DNA of 6,183 nt. It comes from Nitrospinota bacterium. Lineage in GTDB: Bacteria; UBA8248; JACPRG01. Shown one piece after another: positions 1 through 5,872 of the stretch (positions within the stretch are counted from its first letter, which is position 1; every line of letters starts with the position of its first letter). The position numbers and the translations under genes are program-made. The notes under the pieces were generated by a model. It made no database searches. It had not been told where the DNA came from and was given only the letters and a program-made list of their open reading frames with translations. Location of the stretch: contig JASLXW010000132.1 in assembly GCA_030740135.1 (NCBI GenBank), positions 1 to 6,183 of the forward strand, in the 5' to 3' direction.

Positions 1-81
1 AACCGGACGGTCTCCCGCGAGATGTTCAACCGCGTTGTGCTCATTCTGGCCATCGGGGGCGCCCTCAAGCTTTTTTTCTGA
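1..81 (+). CDS. TauE/SafE-family permease, C-terminal end only (cut by window start)
   Basis: Frame 1 is open from the first base to a TGA at 79-81 and gives 26 residues ending in VVLILAIGGALKLFF. This tail aligns without gaps to the end of the next gene: in the last 22 residues compared, 11 are identical, including the FN, G and LKL positions. It is therefore the last membrane segment of a TauE/SafE-like permease and a paralogue of its neighbour. Only 30 nt separate its stop from the next start, on the same strand, so the two are probably co-transcribed. The rest of the gene lies outside the window. That it is a permease rests entirely on the resemblance to the neighbour. Confidence 0.8.
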   Translation, partial: NRTVSREMFNRVVLILAIGGALKLFF

Positions 82-111
82 TTTAGTCAAAAAGGACAGA
101 ACCACTCTAAG

Positions 112-855
112 ATGGAACCAACCTTTGACACCCTGCTGGCATTCGTGCTGGCTAGCTTTCTGACAGGATTTTTCAAAACCAGCTTTGGTGGCGGCATCGG
201 GATGGTCATCGCTCCCATTCTGACGCTGTTGGTCTCGGCCCGGTTGGCGATGGGGATCATCGCCCCGCTGATGGTCCTGGGCGACCTGATGGTGGTTTAC
301 TTCTTCTGGAAAAAATGGGACGGCAGGTTCGTCCTGGCCCTCCTCCCCAGCATGGCGGTCGGCACAATCGGGGGGACTGCGCTGCTGGCCTACCTCTCCG
401 ACGCCGGCATCCGCTACCTGATCGGCGGCTTCGCGTTCTTCTATTCCCTCTACCACATCATCAAGCTGATTCGACGGTCCGAAATCACCTATGTCCCGCC
501 GACCCGAACCACCGGACACCTGGTCGGGATGCTGGCGGGATTCAGCACGACGGCGGCGCATTCGGGCGGGGTGATTACAACGCCCTATTTCGTCTCCAGC
601 GGACTCAAGAAGGGGGCCGTGGTCGCGACGGGGTTCGGCTTGTTCGGCATTACGAACGTCTTCAAGCTGGGGACGTACCTGTATGCGGACATCACCGACC
701 CGCAGATCATTCTGTGGGCCGCTTACACCGTCCCCCTCCTCGCGGTCGGGGCCTATCTGGGTTTCCAAGCCCACAAGGCGGTTTCCAACCGCGTGTTCAA
801 TTCGGTCATTCTGATCATCGCCCTCTCGGGCTCGCTGAAGCTGCTGATGCTTTAG
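112..855 (+). CDS. TauE/SafE-family membrane permease (sulfite/organosulfonate exporter-like)
   Basis: This 247-residue, very hydrophobic protein has about eight predicted membrane segments in two similar halves, the usual size and layout for the TauE/SafE family (inner-membrane exporters linked to sulfite, sulfoacetate or other small anions). The first half carries the glycine-rich motif GFFKTSFGGGIGM (residues 19-31). The second half carries GFSTTAAHSGG (143-153), followed by a Tyr/Phe-rich segment and FGITNVFKLGTYL (177-189). A charged linker (RRSE, about 121-124) lies between the halves. The start is the ATG at 112. AAAGGA at 91-96 is a possible ribosome binding site, though 15 nt away, which is long. 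It directly follows a paralogue. The substrate cannot be read from sequence, and no sulfur-metabolism gene is visible, so sulfite export is only the family default. Confidence 0.85.
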   Translation: MEPTFDTLLAFVLASFLTGFFKTSFGGGIGMVIAPILTLLVSARLAMGIIAPLMVLGDLMVVYFFWKKWDGRFVLALLPSMAVGTIGGTALLAYLSDAGIRYLIGGFAFFYSLYHIIKLIRRSEITYVPPTRTTGHLVGMLAGFSTTAAHSGGVITTPYFVSSGLKKGAVVATGFGLFGITNVFKLGTYLYADITDPQIILWAAYTVPLLAVGAYLGFQAHKAVSNRVFNSVILIIALSGSLKLLML

Positions 856-1036
856 CGGCCGGATGAAGAAAACCCCGGTAGGCTCGCGTCGGCCGTTTGT
901 CACCCGCCGAACACTCACCCCCCGGAGAGGCCCCATGAAGGGGTCGCCGGCCCACGGATTTCCGGGCCGCGGACCGGAAAACTCAACCGCTTAATCCGGC
1001 AAGTCGTTCAGTCTCATAGGATTATGAATAATTTTC
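856..1036. other. Non-coding gap after the permease genes, with weak hairpins
   Basis: No supportable gene is seen. Two adjacent inverted repeats lie here. GGCCCC at 929-934 pairs with GGGGTC at 940-945 (six pairs, one G-U, five-base loop). CGGCCC at 948-953 pairs with GGGCCG at 964-969 (six pairs, ten-base loop). Also, CGGCCG directly after the stop codon (856-861) can pair with CGGCCG at 890-895, which is followed by TTT, but the loop is 28 nt. None has a proper T-tract, so they are only weak candidates for ending the permease transcript. Confidence 0.3.
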
Positions 1037-1065
1037 TTGAAGTTAGGTGAAATTCAACATAATAT
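1037..1065 (+). promoter_or_regulatory. Candidate sigma-70 promoter for the TPR/beta-barrel gene
   Basis: TTGAAG at 1037-1042 and TAATAT at 1060-1065 are separated by exactly 17 nt, each matching four of six consensus positions. An overlapping CATAAT at 1058-1063 matches the -10 consensus better (five of six) but leaves a 15-nt spacer. The stretch from about 1020 to 1070 is clearly AT-richer than the rest of this GC-rich window, as expected for a promoter. Transcription would start near 1072 and give a leader of about 65 nt. An in-frame TTG at 1037 could extend the reading frame of the following gene, but it would lie inside this -35 box. Confidence 0.5.
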
Positions 1066-1095
1066 CTCAACTGGTAGCGATGGATTGCATGGATC

Positions 1096-1122
1096 ATCAG
1101 GGCGCCCGGCCCTGATTTCTTC
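1096..1122 (+). promoter_or_regulatory. Strong leader hairpin, attenuator- or operator-like
   Basis: ATCAGGGC (1096-1103) and GCCCTGAT (1109-1116) form a perfect eight-base inverted repeat around a five-base loop, followed by TTCTTC. It lies between the candidate promoter and the ribosome binding site (from 1127) of the TPR/beta-barrel gene. In RNA it would be a stable stem followed by a short pyrimidine/U run, so it could be a leaky intrinsic terminator (attenuator) or a stem protecting the 5' end. As DNA it could be an operator. The sequence does not decide between these. Confidence 0.5.
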
Positions 1123-1138
1123 AAGCAGAGGAAATCGA

Positions 1139-2401
1139 ATGCGAACTTGGATGGCGCGGCGGAGTTGGGGCGGAGGCATTCTTGCGCTTCTCCTGCTGCT
1201 GGCCATGATTCCGGTGCGGCCGGCCCTCTCCGAGATCTTTCCGAAAGAATACCTGGACGGTTTCAACGCCCTGAAGGCGGGCAAACTCGCTCAGGCGGTC
1301 CGGCTCATGGAGCGGGTGGTCCAGGCCATGCCCGACTCGGCCGCCATTCATTCCGATCTGGGGTCCGCTTATTATTTCCAGGGCAAGCTGGCCCGGGCTT
1401 CGCGGGAGTTCACGGCCGCGTCGAAGCTGGATCCCGGCGAAGCGATTTATCACAACAACCTCGCCAGCGCCCTCATCCGGCAGCAGCAATTGAAACAGGC
1501 CCTGGAATCCGTTCAAACCGCCCTGCGCCTGCGATCCGACTTCCAGGACGCCATCCTGAACCGGGGGGTGATCCTGCTGATTCAGAACCGCTTCGCGGAA
1601 GCCGAAAAAATCTTCCGGAAGGTCTCGGACCCGAAATTGCGGGCCCTGTCCAACCTGGCCCTCGCCCAATACCAGCAGGCCAAATGGGACGAAGCCCTGC
1701 GTTCGGTGGACCGCGCGCTGGCCCAGTACAAAGATCCCGGGGAACAGCGGTCCTTGCAGTTATTCCGGCGGCAGATCCTCCAGGCCCGCCCCGCCCCGGG
1801 CGGGGATCTGATCGGCCTTTCCCTCGCCGTCAAGGGCGGCTATGTGGATCGGCAAGTCAGCAGCGAATATTTCGACTCGACAGCCGCCATCGGCGCGTTC
1901 GACGCGAAGGATTTCAACTCCGTTAGTTACGAGAGCGAGGCGGCCTACCGGTTCCACAAGCACTTCAGCCTCTCCGGAACATTCGGATACTTCGGCGGCC
2001 AGCAAACCAATCTCAACAAAACGACCACCACGGGGGTCCTGCTCGACGGGGACGTAAAATTCAAAACGTTCTACGGCCTCGTCACCGCGAAAGTGCACTG
2101 GCCGATCAAGCGGTTCGACTTCTACGCTGGCCTCGGGCTCGGATGGTACAACCTCAATCGCGAGGTGAAGCTGGCCAACGGCGTCTCGCAGGTCGCCAAC
2201 CAGGCCAGTGAAAATCGGAACTTTTCCAACGTGGGCTACCACGGGGTCGGCGGCGGCGCGTTCAACATCAGCTCGAGGGTCTTTCTGTTGGGCGAGCTCC
2301 GCGATTTTTACGCCGTGTTCGATACGAACACCAACGCCCGTGACGACAAATTGAACCTCGGACCGTTCATGTACTTGGGCGGGTTGGGGGTTCGCTTTTA
2401 A
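1139..2401 (+). CDS. Secreted TPR protein with C-terminal outer-membrane beta-barrel
   Basis: The start is the ATG at 1139: AGAGGA (1127-1132) lies six bases upstream, and the protein then opens with a classical signal peptide (MRTWMARRSW, then a Leu-rich core, cleavage probably after ...RPALS near residue 31). This gives 420 residues. Residues of about 37-200 form roughly five tetratricopeptide repeats, seen as recurring LG..Y...G....A motifs. After a short linker (about 200-220), residues of about 222-420 change character to alternating polar/aromatic strands rich in Gly, Tyr and Phe. They end in GGLGVRF, the terminal Phe recognised by the BAM machinery. The barrel is about 200 residues, the size of eight-stranded OmpA/OmpX-type barrels. 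Likely role: the barrel anchors a periplasmic TPR scaffold to the outer membrane. The partner is unknown. It is flanked by long gaps on both sides and is probably monocistronic. Confidence 0.85.
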   Translation: MRTWMARRSWGGGILALLLLLAMIPVRPALSEIFPKEYLDGFNALKAGKLAQAVRLMERVVQAMPDSAAIHSDLGSAYYFQGKLARASREFTAASKLDPGEAIYHNNLASALIRQQQLKQALESVQTALRLRSDFQDAILNRGVILLIQNRFAEAEKIFRKVSDPKLRALSNLALAQYQQAKWDEALRSVDRALAQYKDPGEQRSLQLFRRQILQARPAPGGDLIGLSLAVKGGYVDRQVSSEYFDSTAAIGAFDAKDFNSVSYESEAAYRFHKHFSLSGTFGYFGGQQTNLNKTTTTGVLLDGDVKFKTFYGLVTAKVHWPIKRFDFYAGLGLGWYNLNREVKLANGVSQVANQASENRNFSNVGYHGVGGGAFNISSRVFLLGELRDFYAVFDTNTNARDDKLNLGPFMYLGGLGVRF

Positions 2402-2598
2402 CTCGTCCGCTCGTTGCCTTGCCCTTCGGGAAAACCTTGCGCGGTGTTCTTGTTCTCGGGTCTCTTTCCATGTCCCCCCGCCTTGAAACAAACGAGAACC
2501 TTGAACGGTTCAGGGGATTCATCCAGGACGGGAGACATTCGGCGTCCAAACCGGTTCGCCAACCCTGACCCTTCCTTTTCGTCCCGGGAGATTCCCCC
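2402..2598. other. Non-coding gap before the aminotransferase gene
   Basis: No gene is supported here. Two minor inverted repeats are visible. GTTCTCG (2452-2458) pairs with CGAGAAC (2493-2499) across a 34-nt loop. GAACC (2496-2500) pairs with GGTTC (2507-2511) across six bases. Neither is followed by a T-tract, and no convincing promoter was found, so how the preceding transcript ends and the next begins is not evident. Confidence 0.3.
2586..2590 (+). promoter_or_regulatory. Ribosome binding site fixing the GTG start of the aminotransferase
   Basis: GGGAG lies eight bases before the GTG at 2599. The next residues (SSPEAIPLCDVQAQY) match the usual beginning of the family (short lead, then a hydrophobic-D-x-x-x-Q motif), so this non-ATG start is well supported. 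Confidence 0.7.
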
Positions 2599-3714
2599 GT
2601 GAGTTCGCCGGAAGCCATTCCGCTGTGTGACGTTCAAGCTCAATACCGAAGGATTCAGGGAGAGATCGAAGAAGCCGTCCACGCCGTTCTCCCCTCCGGC
2701 CGCTATATCGGCGGGCCGGCCGTCCTCGAGTTCGAAACGCGCTTCGCCCGGTTCTGCGGCGCCCCGTTCTGTGTGGGCGTCTCGTCCGGAACCGCGGCGC
2801 TCATCCACGCGCTTCGGTGCCTGGGCGTCGGACCCGGCGACGAAGTCGTGACGCCGGCCTTCACCTTCATCGCCACGGCGGCTTCCATCTGGCACGTGGG
2901 GGCGAAGCCCGTCTTCGCTGATATCGATCCCGAGACGATGTGCATCGCTCCCGAAGGGATCCGAAACGCCCTGACCTCCGCGACCAAGGCCGTCATGCCG
3001 GTTCACCTGTTCGGCCTGCCCGCCGACATGTCCGCCATTTTGGAGATCGCGAACCGCGAGGGCCTGCTCGTCATCGAGGACGCCGCCCAGGCCCACGGGG
3101 CGGAGGTTCTCGGAAGGCGCGCGGGATCCTTGGGGGACGCGGGATGCTTCAGCTTCTTTCCCAGCAAGAACCTGGGCGCGGTCGGAGACGCCGGCGCCGT
3201 CGTCACGGGAAACGAAGAAGCGGCGGACCGGATGCGCAAGACCAGCAACCACGGCCGGAGCGCAAAATACCTCCACGGGGAGATCGGGACCAACGACCGC
3301 CTGGACGCCCTCCAGGCCGCCGTCCTGGCGGTGAAGCTGAAACACCTGGAGGCGTGGACGGAGGAGCGCCGGCAAGCGGCCCGGTGGTATCGCGAGGCCC
3401 TCGACGGCCTGCCCCTCGTGCTTCCCGCGGCGCCTGAAGGGCGGCGGTGCGTCTATCACCTCTACGTGATTCGAACGCCCGAGCGGGACCGCCTCCGCGA
3501 GGCGCTCACGCGGGAAGGCATCGAAACGGGTCTCCATTACACCCCGCCCCTTCACCTCCAACCCGCCCTCGAGGACCAGGGAGGCCGGGCGGGCGACTTC
3601 CCCGAGTCGGAGCGCGCGGCCGCGGAGGTCCTCTCGCTTCCCATGTACCCGGAGCTGGCTAAGGAGCAGGTTCAGCGGATCGCCGGGGTGATCGCGAAAA
3701 CGCTCGGGGCCTGA
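2599..3714 (+). CDS. DegT/DnrJ/EryC1-family PLP sugar aminotransferase
   Basis: This 371-residue protein is full length for the DegT/DnrJ/EryC1/StrS family (fold-type I PLP enzymes). These transfer an amino group, usually from glutamate, to a keto group on a nucleotide-linked sugar in the cytoplasm, making amino sugars for O-antigen, capsule or glycan. Visible motifs are SSGTAAL (62-68, phosphate binding), GDEVVTPAFTFIATA (80-94), VIEDAAQAHGA (158-168, with D161 for the PLP ring nitrogen and Q164), and FSFFPSKNLGAVGD (184-197) with K190 as the Schiff-base lysine. NHGR near 217 and a LHYTPPLHLQP segment near the C-terminus are also typical. The core looks closest to WbpE/FdtB-type 3-aminotransferases, but the sugar and position (C3 or C4) cannot be assigned. 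Start is GTG. It converges on the minus-strand protease gene. An epimerase for nucleotide sugars lies 2.1 kb away. Confidence 0.92.
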   Translation: MSSPEAIPLCDVQAQYRRIQGEIEEAVHAVLPSGRYIGGPAVLEFETRFARFCGAPFCVGVSSGTAALIHALRCLGVGPGDEVVTPAFTFIATAASIWHVGAKPVFADIDPETMCIAPEGIRNALTSATKAVMPVHLFGLPADMSAILEIANREGLLVIEDAAQAHGAEVLGRRAGSLGDAGCFSFFPSKNLGAVGDAGAVVTGNEEAADRMRKTSNHGRSAKYLHGEIGTNDRLDALQAAVLAVKLKHLEAWTEERRQAARWYREALDGLPLVLPAAPEGRRCVYHLYVIRTPERDRLREALTREGIETGLHYTPPLHLQPALEDQGGRAGDFPESERAAAEVLSLPMYPELAKEQVQRIAGVIAKTLGA

Positions 3715-3785
3715 AACCGCCGCACGTTGCATGACGCCGGCCCATCGCCCGGGAACGGGGCGCGCCACATCTCCAGCTCAGTGAC
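3715..3785. terminator. Convergent intergenic with a possible bidirectional hairpin
   Basis: The 71 nt between the stop of the aminotransferase (+) and the stop of the protease (-) contain CGCCC (3746-3750) pairing with GGGCG (3758-3762) across seven bases. A GC-rich stem at a convergent junction could serve both strands, but no T-tract follows on either side, so intrinsic termination is not shown. Confidence 0.25.
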
Positions 3786-4574
3786 CTACCGGGTTTCGAT
3801 GAGGACGACGTAGGGCGAGAATTTCCGAAAGATCGCCTGGGGCGTCTTCGGGGGGGCTTCCTTGGGCTGAACCGAGATCGAGAATTTCCGCGCCAGGCGG
3901 GTCTGGCCGAGGAGCAAGGACGCGGCCGAGATCTTCGTCGCGAACCGGATGGCCTCGACGCCCTGCCGGACCAGCCCCGAGGACGCGATTCCGATGAGAA
4001 CGCCCCGCTCGTTGACCACGGGGCCGCCGCTGTTTCCCTCGTTGATGGGGGCGGTCATCCGGAACTGAGCGATGTTGTCGTTGAGGCCGATCTCCGCGCT
4101 CACCTGGCCGGAGACGATGCTCGGCTTCCGGCTGAGACCCGCGCCCAGCGGGTAGCCGATGGCGTGGATGCGCTCTCCCACCTCCACCCGGCTTGCCAAA
4201 TCGGGAACAAATCCCCCGCCCTTCGGCGGCATCCCTTTCAGGCGGACGATGGCCAGGTCGTTGTTGGCGTCCCTCGCCTCGACGCGGCCGGGATAGACCT
4301 CGCCCGAGGGGAACGGCACCTGGACGCGCGACGCGCCCTGGACGACGTGGAACTTGGTGAGGATGTGTGAAGTGCCCCGCAGGAGGAAGCCCGTGCCCAA
4401 AGATTTCCATCCGGACTCTTTGGCCGGTTCCGTCGCCCGGACGACGGTCTTGGGCGGGCCGGCCGGGACGGAGGGCGTCGAAGTCCCGGATTTCCACCGC
4501 CTGCCGGGGTATCGATTTGCGAGCCATCGATCAAACGCCGGGCGCACCAGTTTGGGATCCTTCTCCGGCGTCAC
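3786..4574 (-). CDS. Trypsin-like (S1C, HtrA/Deg-type) serine protease segment
   Basis: As an open frame from the GTG at 4574 this is 262 residues. The true coding frame continues upstream to about 4652 and supplies the last PDZ strands (AALRIRRGGTTIVINV), so 4574 is probably not a natural start. Residues of about 10-55 are a basic/proline-rich linker. The protease domain follows: GTGFLL (60-65), then ILTKFHVV with catalytic H76, NNDLAIVRL with catalytic D106, IHAIGYPLG (137-144), and GNSGGPVV with nucleophile S182. The triad and oxyanion loop look complete, and the protein would act in the periplasm on misfolded or specific envelope proteins. In HtrA/DegP the PDZ follows the protease; here it precedes it. 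The last 16 residues (AIFRKFSPYVVLIETR) resemble the beginning of such a domain rather than its end. Confidence 0.8.
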   Translation of the reverse strand: MTPEKDPKLVRPAFDRWLANRYPGRRWKSGTSTPSVPAGPPKTVVRATEPAKESGWKSLGTGFLLRGTSHILTKFHVVQGASRVQVPFPSGEVYPGRVEARDANNDLAIVRLKGMPPKGGGFVPDLASRVEVGERIHAIGYPLGAGLSRKPSIVSGQVSAEIGLNDNIAQFRMTAPINEGNSGGPVVNERGVLIGIASSGLVRQGVEAIRFATKISAASLLLGQTRLARKFSISVQPKEAPPKTPQAIFRKFSPYVVLIETR

Positions 4575-5073
4575 GTTGATGACGATTGTCGTCCCGCCCC
4601 TCCGGATACGGAGAGCGGCCCGGCCCCCGATTCCCGCCTCCCCAATCCTGCGGGATAAAGGTCGGGATGTCCTGAACGGTTTCTCCGTTGATTGCGCGAA
4701 CCTCGTCCCCCCCGATCAAACCCGCTTTCGCGGCCGGGGAGCCTTCGAGGACACGCACAACCAGGAGACCTTCCCCCTGTTTTTTGATCTCGACGCCGAT
4801 CCGTCCAAAGCCTCCCAACAGCTTCTCGGCCTCTGAGAATTTCCCCTCCCGGAAGTAGGCGAACCCGAGCCACGTCTTGGCCTCTCGATTCTTGGCGTTG
4901 ATCTCCAGGGCGCGCTTGAATCGACCCGCGGCCGCCTTGTAGTCCCCCTTGGCGTACAGGCCGCGGCCCAAGCCTTCCAACGCGGATTCACTCTTGGGAT
5001 TTCGGGCCAGGACCTTTCGAAACCGGGGGATGGCCTCGTCGAATTGTCGAAGCTTGAGGTGGGTCCACGCCAC
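4531..5073 (-). CDS. Middle fragment: TPRs and PDZ domain of the broken protease gene
   Basis: This open frame of 180 residues starts at a GTG within a TPR helix. The same frame carries good TPR sequence upstream to about 5175 (SLGISLYRKGKYQEALGHF), so it is an internal fragment rather than a separate gene. Residues 1 to about 88 give the end of one TPR and further repeats (FDEAI, YKAAA and FSEAE helices, each 34 residues apart). Residues of about 90-141 are a PDZ beginning: GLLVVRVLEGSPAAKAGL followed by GDEVRAINGE, the peptide-binding loop region and the GD.I..ING core. After about residue 141 (IPTFIP) the remaining 39 residues are low-complexity, Gly/Arg-rich and out of frame. The proper continuation of the PDZ is found one base over. 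Confidence 0.65.
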   Translation of the reverse strand: MAWTHLKLRQFDEAIPRFRKVLARNPKSESALEGLGRGLYAKGDYKAAAGRFKRALEINAKNREAKTWLGFAYFREGKFSEAEKLLGGFGRIGVEIKKQGEGLLVVRVLEGSPAAKAGLIGGDEVRAINGETVQDIPTFIPQDWGGGNRGPGRSPYPEGRDDNRHQRDAGEGSQTGAPGV

Positions 5074-5701
5074 CCAGTTCTGCGTCCCGAGCGATTTCGG
5101 TTTGATCGCGAGCAGCCTCCGGAAATGCCCGAGCGCTTCCTGATACTTTCCCTTTCTGTACAGACTGATGCCGAGGCTTTCGGGAGAGGACCCTTCGATG
5201 GGCTGGAATGGCCAGATCGTAGTTTTCCATGTTCAAGTGGGACCAGCCGACATAATCCAACTCTTCAACCGCGCCTGGATCGGCTTCGACGATCCGCCGG
5301 AAATAGCGAAGCGCTTCTTTGTAATCCTTTTTCCGGAAGAGTGCCCGGGCAAGTCCCCGCATCGCGTGCTTGTACTCGGGCTTGTATGACAAGGACCGTT
5401 TGAGATAGACGACCGCCTCGTCGTAGTTTTTCTTATGGAAATAGGCCCATCCCAGGTTCGCGTTGACCGCCGGCAGCCTGGGTTTCAACGCCAGGGATTT
5501 TCTGTACAGCCTGATCGCCTCGTCGTAATTGCCTTTCGCGTAGACCGCATTTCCCCGAACGTTGAAGCCTCCCGCCGTCGGCGAGCAGGATTCCGCCGTC
5601 AATGCGATGAGGAGAAGAACGGCCGCATAACCCGCCGGAAGGCGCCCGGGCGGGATTGTCCTCGGACCCCGCGAATGGGATTGTTTTCTGAAGCGGATCA
5701 T
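4988..5701 (-). CDS. N-terminal fragment: lipoprotein-like signal and TPRs
   Basis: Start is the ATG at 5701, with GGAGG (+ strand 5709-5713) seven bases upstream. The reading frame is open further upstream, but that stretch is Gly/Arg-rich and lacks a comparable site. The 237-residue frame begins MIRFRKQ, has a hydrophobic core (AAVLLLIALTA, 26-36) and AESC with C39. That is a lipoprotein signal with an atypical lipobox (Glu at -2), or else an ordinary signal peptide. TPRs follow with tyrosines/aromatics exactly 34 residues apart (YDEAI at 59, YDEAV at 93, YKEAL at 127, YDLAI at 161). Coherent TPR sequence ends at about residue 176 (VLSRKP). The remaining 61 residues are out of frame relative to the downstream repeats. 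It encodes the envelope-targeted part of the broken TPR-PDZ-protease. Confidence 0.75.
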   Translation of the reverse strand: MIRFRKQSHSRGPRTIPPGRLPAGYAAVLLLIALTAESCSPTAGGFNVRGNAVYAKGNYDEAIRLYRKSLALKPRLPAVNANLGWAYFHKKNYDEAVVYLKRSLSYKPEYKHAMRGLARALFRKKDYKEALRYFRRIVEADPGAVEELDYVGWSHLNMENYDLAIPAHRRVLSRKPRHQSVQKGKVSGSARAFPEAARDQTEIARDAELGGVDPPQASTIRRGHPPVSKGPGPKSQE

Positions 5702-5708
5702 GATCGGG

Positions 5709-5713
5709 CCTCC
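5709..5713 (-). promoter_or_regulatory. Ribosome binding site of the TPR-PDZ-protease gene
   Basis: GGAGG on the minus strand lies seven bases before the ATG at 5701-5699, a near-ideal spacing that decides between this start and upstream in-frame candidates such as 5857. Confidence 0.75.
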
Positions 5714-5822
5714 GGGTTGCTTCGATTCATCATTATTCCTTTTCGAAGTCGGCGTCCATCCTCGTTCGACTCTTTCGGTCAGCGCCGCCCATCCGCCGGT
5801 CCAGAGGCGAAGGACGGCGAAT

Positions 5823-5839
5823 CCCCCCCCCTCCCCCCC
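5823..5839 (-). repeat. Poly-G tract (seven G, A, nine G on the minus strand)
   Basis: On the + strand nine C (5823-5831), one T and seven C (5833-5839) form a nearly pure homopolymer in the 171-nt gap between the epimerase stop and the TPR-PDZ-protease start. It is outside both genes and about 120 nt upstream of the ATG at 5701. Such tracts slip easily in replication and sequencing, so the length here may be unreliable. It could affect transcription of the downstream gene, but nothing in the sequence shows that it does. Confidence 0.7.
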
Positions 5840-5872
5840 GCCGCGACATTCGTTCAAGATCGCCGGCCGCGG

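Larger units (their letters stand above)
3786..5701 (-). pseudogene. Frame-broken gene for a lipoprotein-like TPR-PDZ-trypsin protease
   Basis: Read across three frames, this locus gives one coherent envelope protein of about 640-650 residues. In order it has a signal/lipobox-like N-terminus, about eight TPRs, one PDZ domain and an HtrA-type serine protease domain. Frame one is used from 5701 to about 5174, frame two from about 5175 to about 4651, and frame three from about 4652 to 3786; both changes are +1. Every other TPR in the array is exactly 34 residues apart, but between the tyrosines of YDLAI and YQEAL there are 76 nt instead of 102. That is a 26-nt deficit at about 5172-5177. The second break lies in the PDZ domain, where spacing otherwise fits the family, so one extra base at about 4640-4655 is simplest. 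Protein-level conservation on both sides of each break argues for a recently disrupted gene or for assembly errors. The GGAGG seven bases before 5701 is intact. Confidence 0.75.

Noticed and set aside
1037..1138. A longer version of the TPR/beta-barrel protein starting at TTG 1037.
   Set aside because: It would put 34 non-signal-like residues ahead of a clear signal peptide, its start lies in the candidate -35 box, and the ATG at 1139 has a good ribosome binding site.
2452..2499. Inverted repeat GTTCTCG / CGAGAAC as a terminator.
   Set aside because: The loop is 34 nt and no T-tract follows; a seven-base match at this distance is readily found by chance.
1139..3714. The TPR/barrel protein plus sugar aminotransferase as an exopolysaccharide export system.
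   Set aside because: The barrel is only about 200 residues, too small for a BcsC/PgaA-like polysaccharide pore, and no synthase, polymerase or co-polymerase is in the window.
2398..3768. A 456-codon open frame on the minus strand opposite the aminotransferase gene.
   Set aside because: It is antisense to a gene with full family motifs, is rich in Arg/Gly/Pro as expected from GC-rich antisense reading, and shows no domain pattern.
3778..4527. A 249-codon minus-strand frame overlapping the protease segment.
   Set aside because: Composition is Arg/Gly/Pro-rich without motifs, while the overlapping frame holds an intact serine-protease triad.
4640..5180. Programmed ribosomal frameshifting joining the three TPR-PDZ-protease frames.
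   Set aside because: No slippery heptamer or recognisable stimulatory signal is seen at either site, and the first break comes with a 26-nt deficit in a regular repeat, which a programmed shift would not cause.
5702..5857. N-terminal extension of the TPR lipoprotein-like protein to an ATG at 5857.
   Set aside because: The added residues are Gly/Arg-rich and run through the poly-G tract, and the ATG at 5701 has an ideal GGAGG followed by an export signal.
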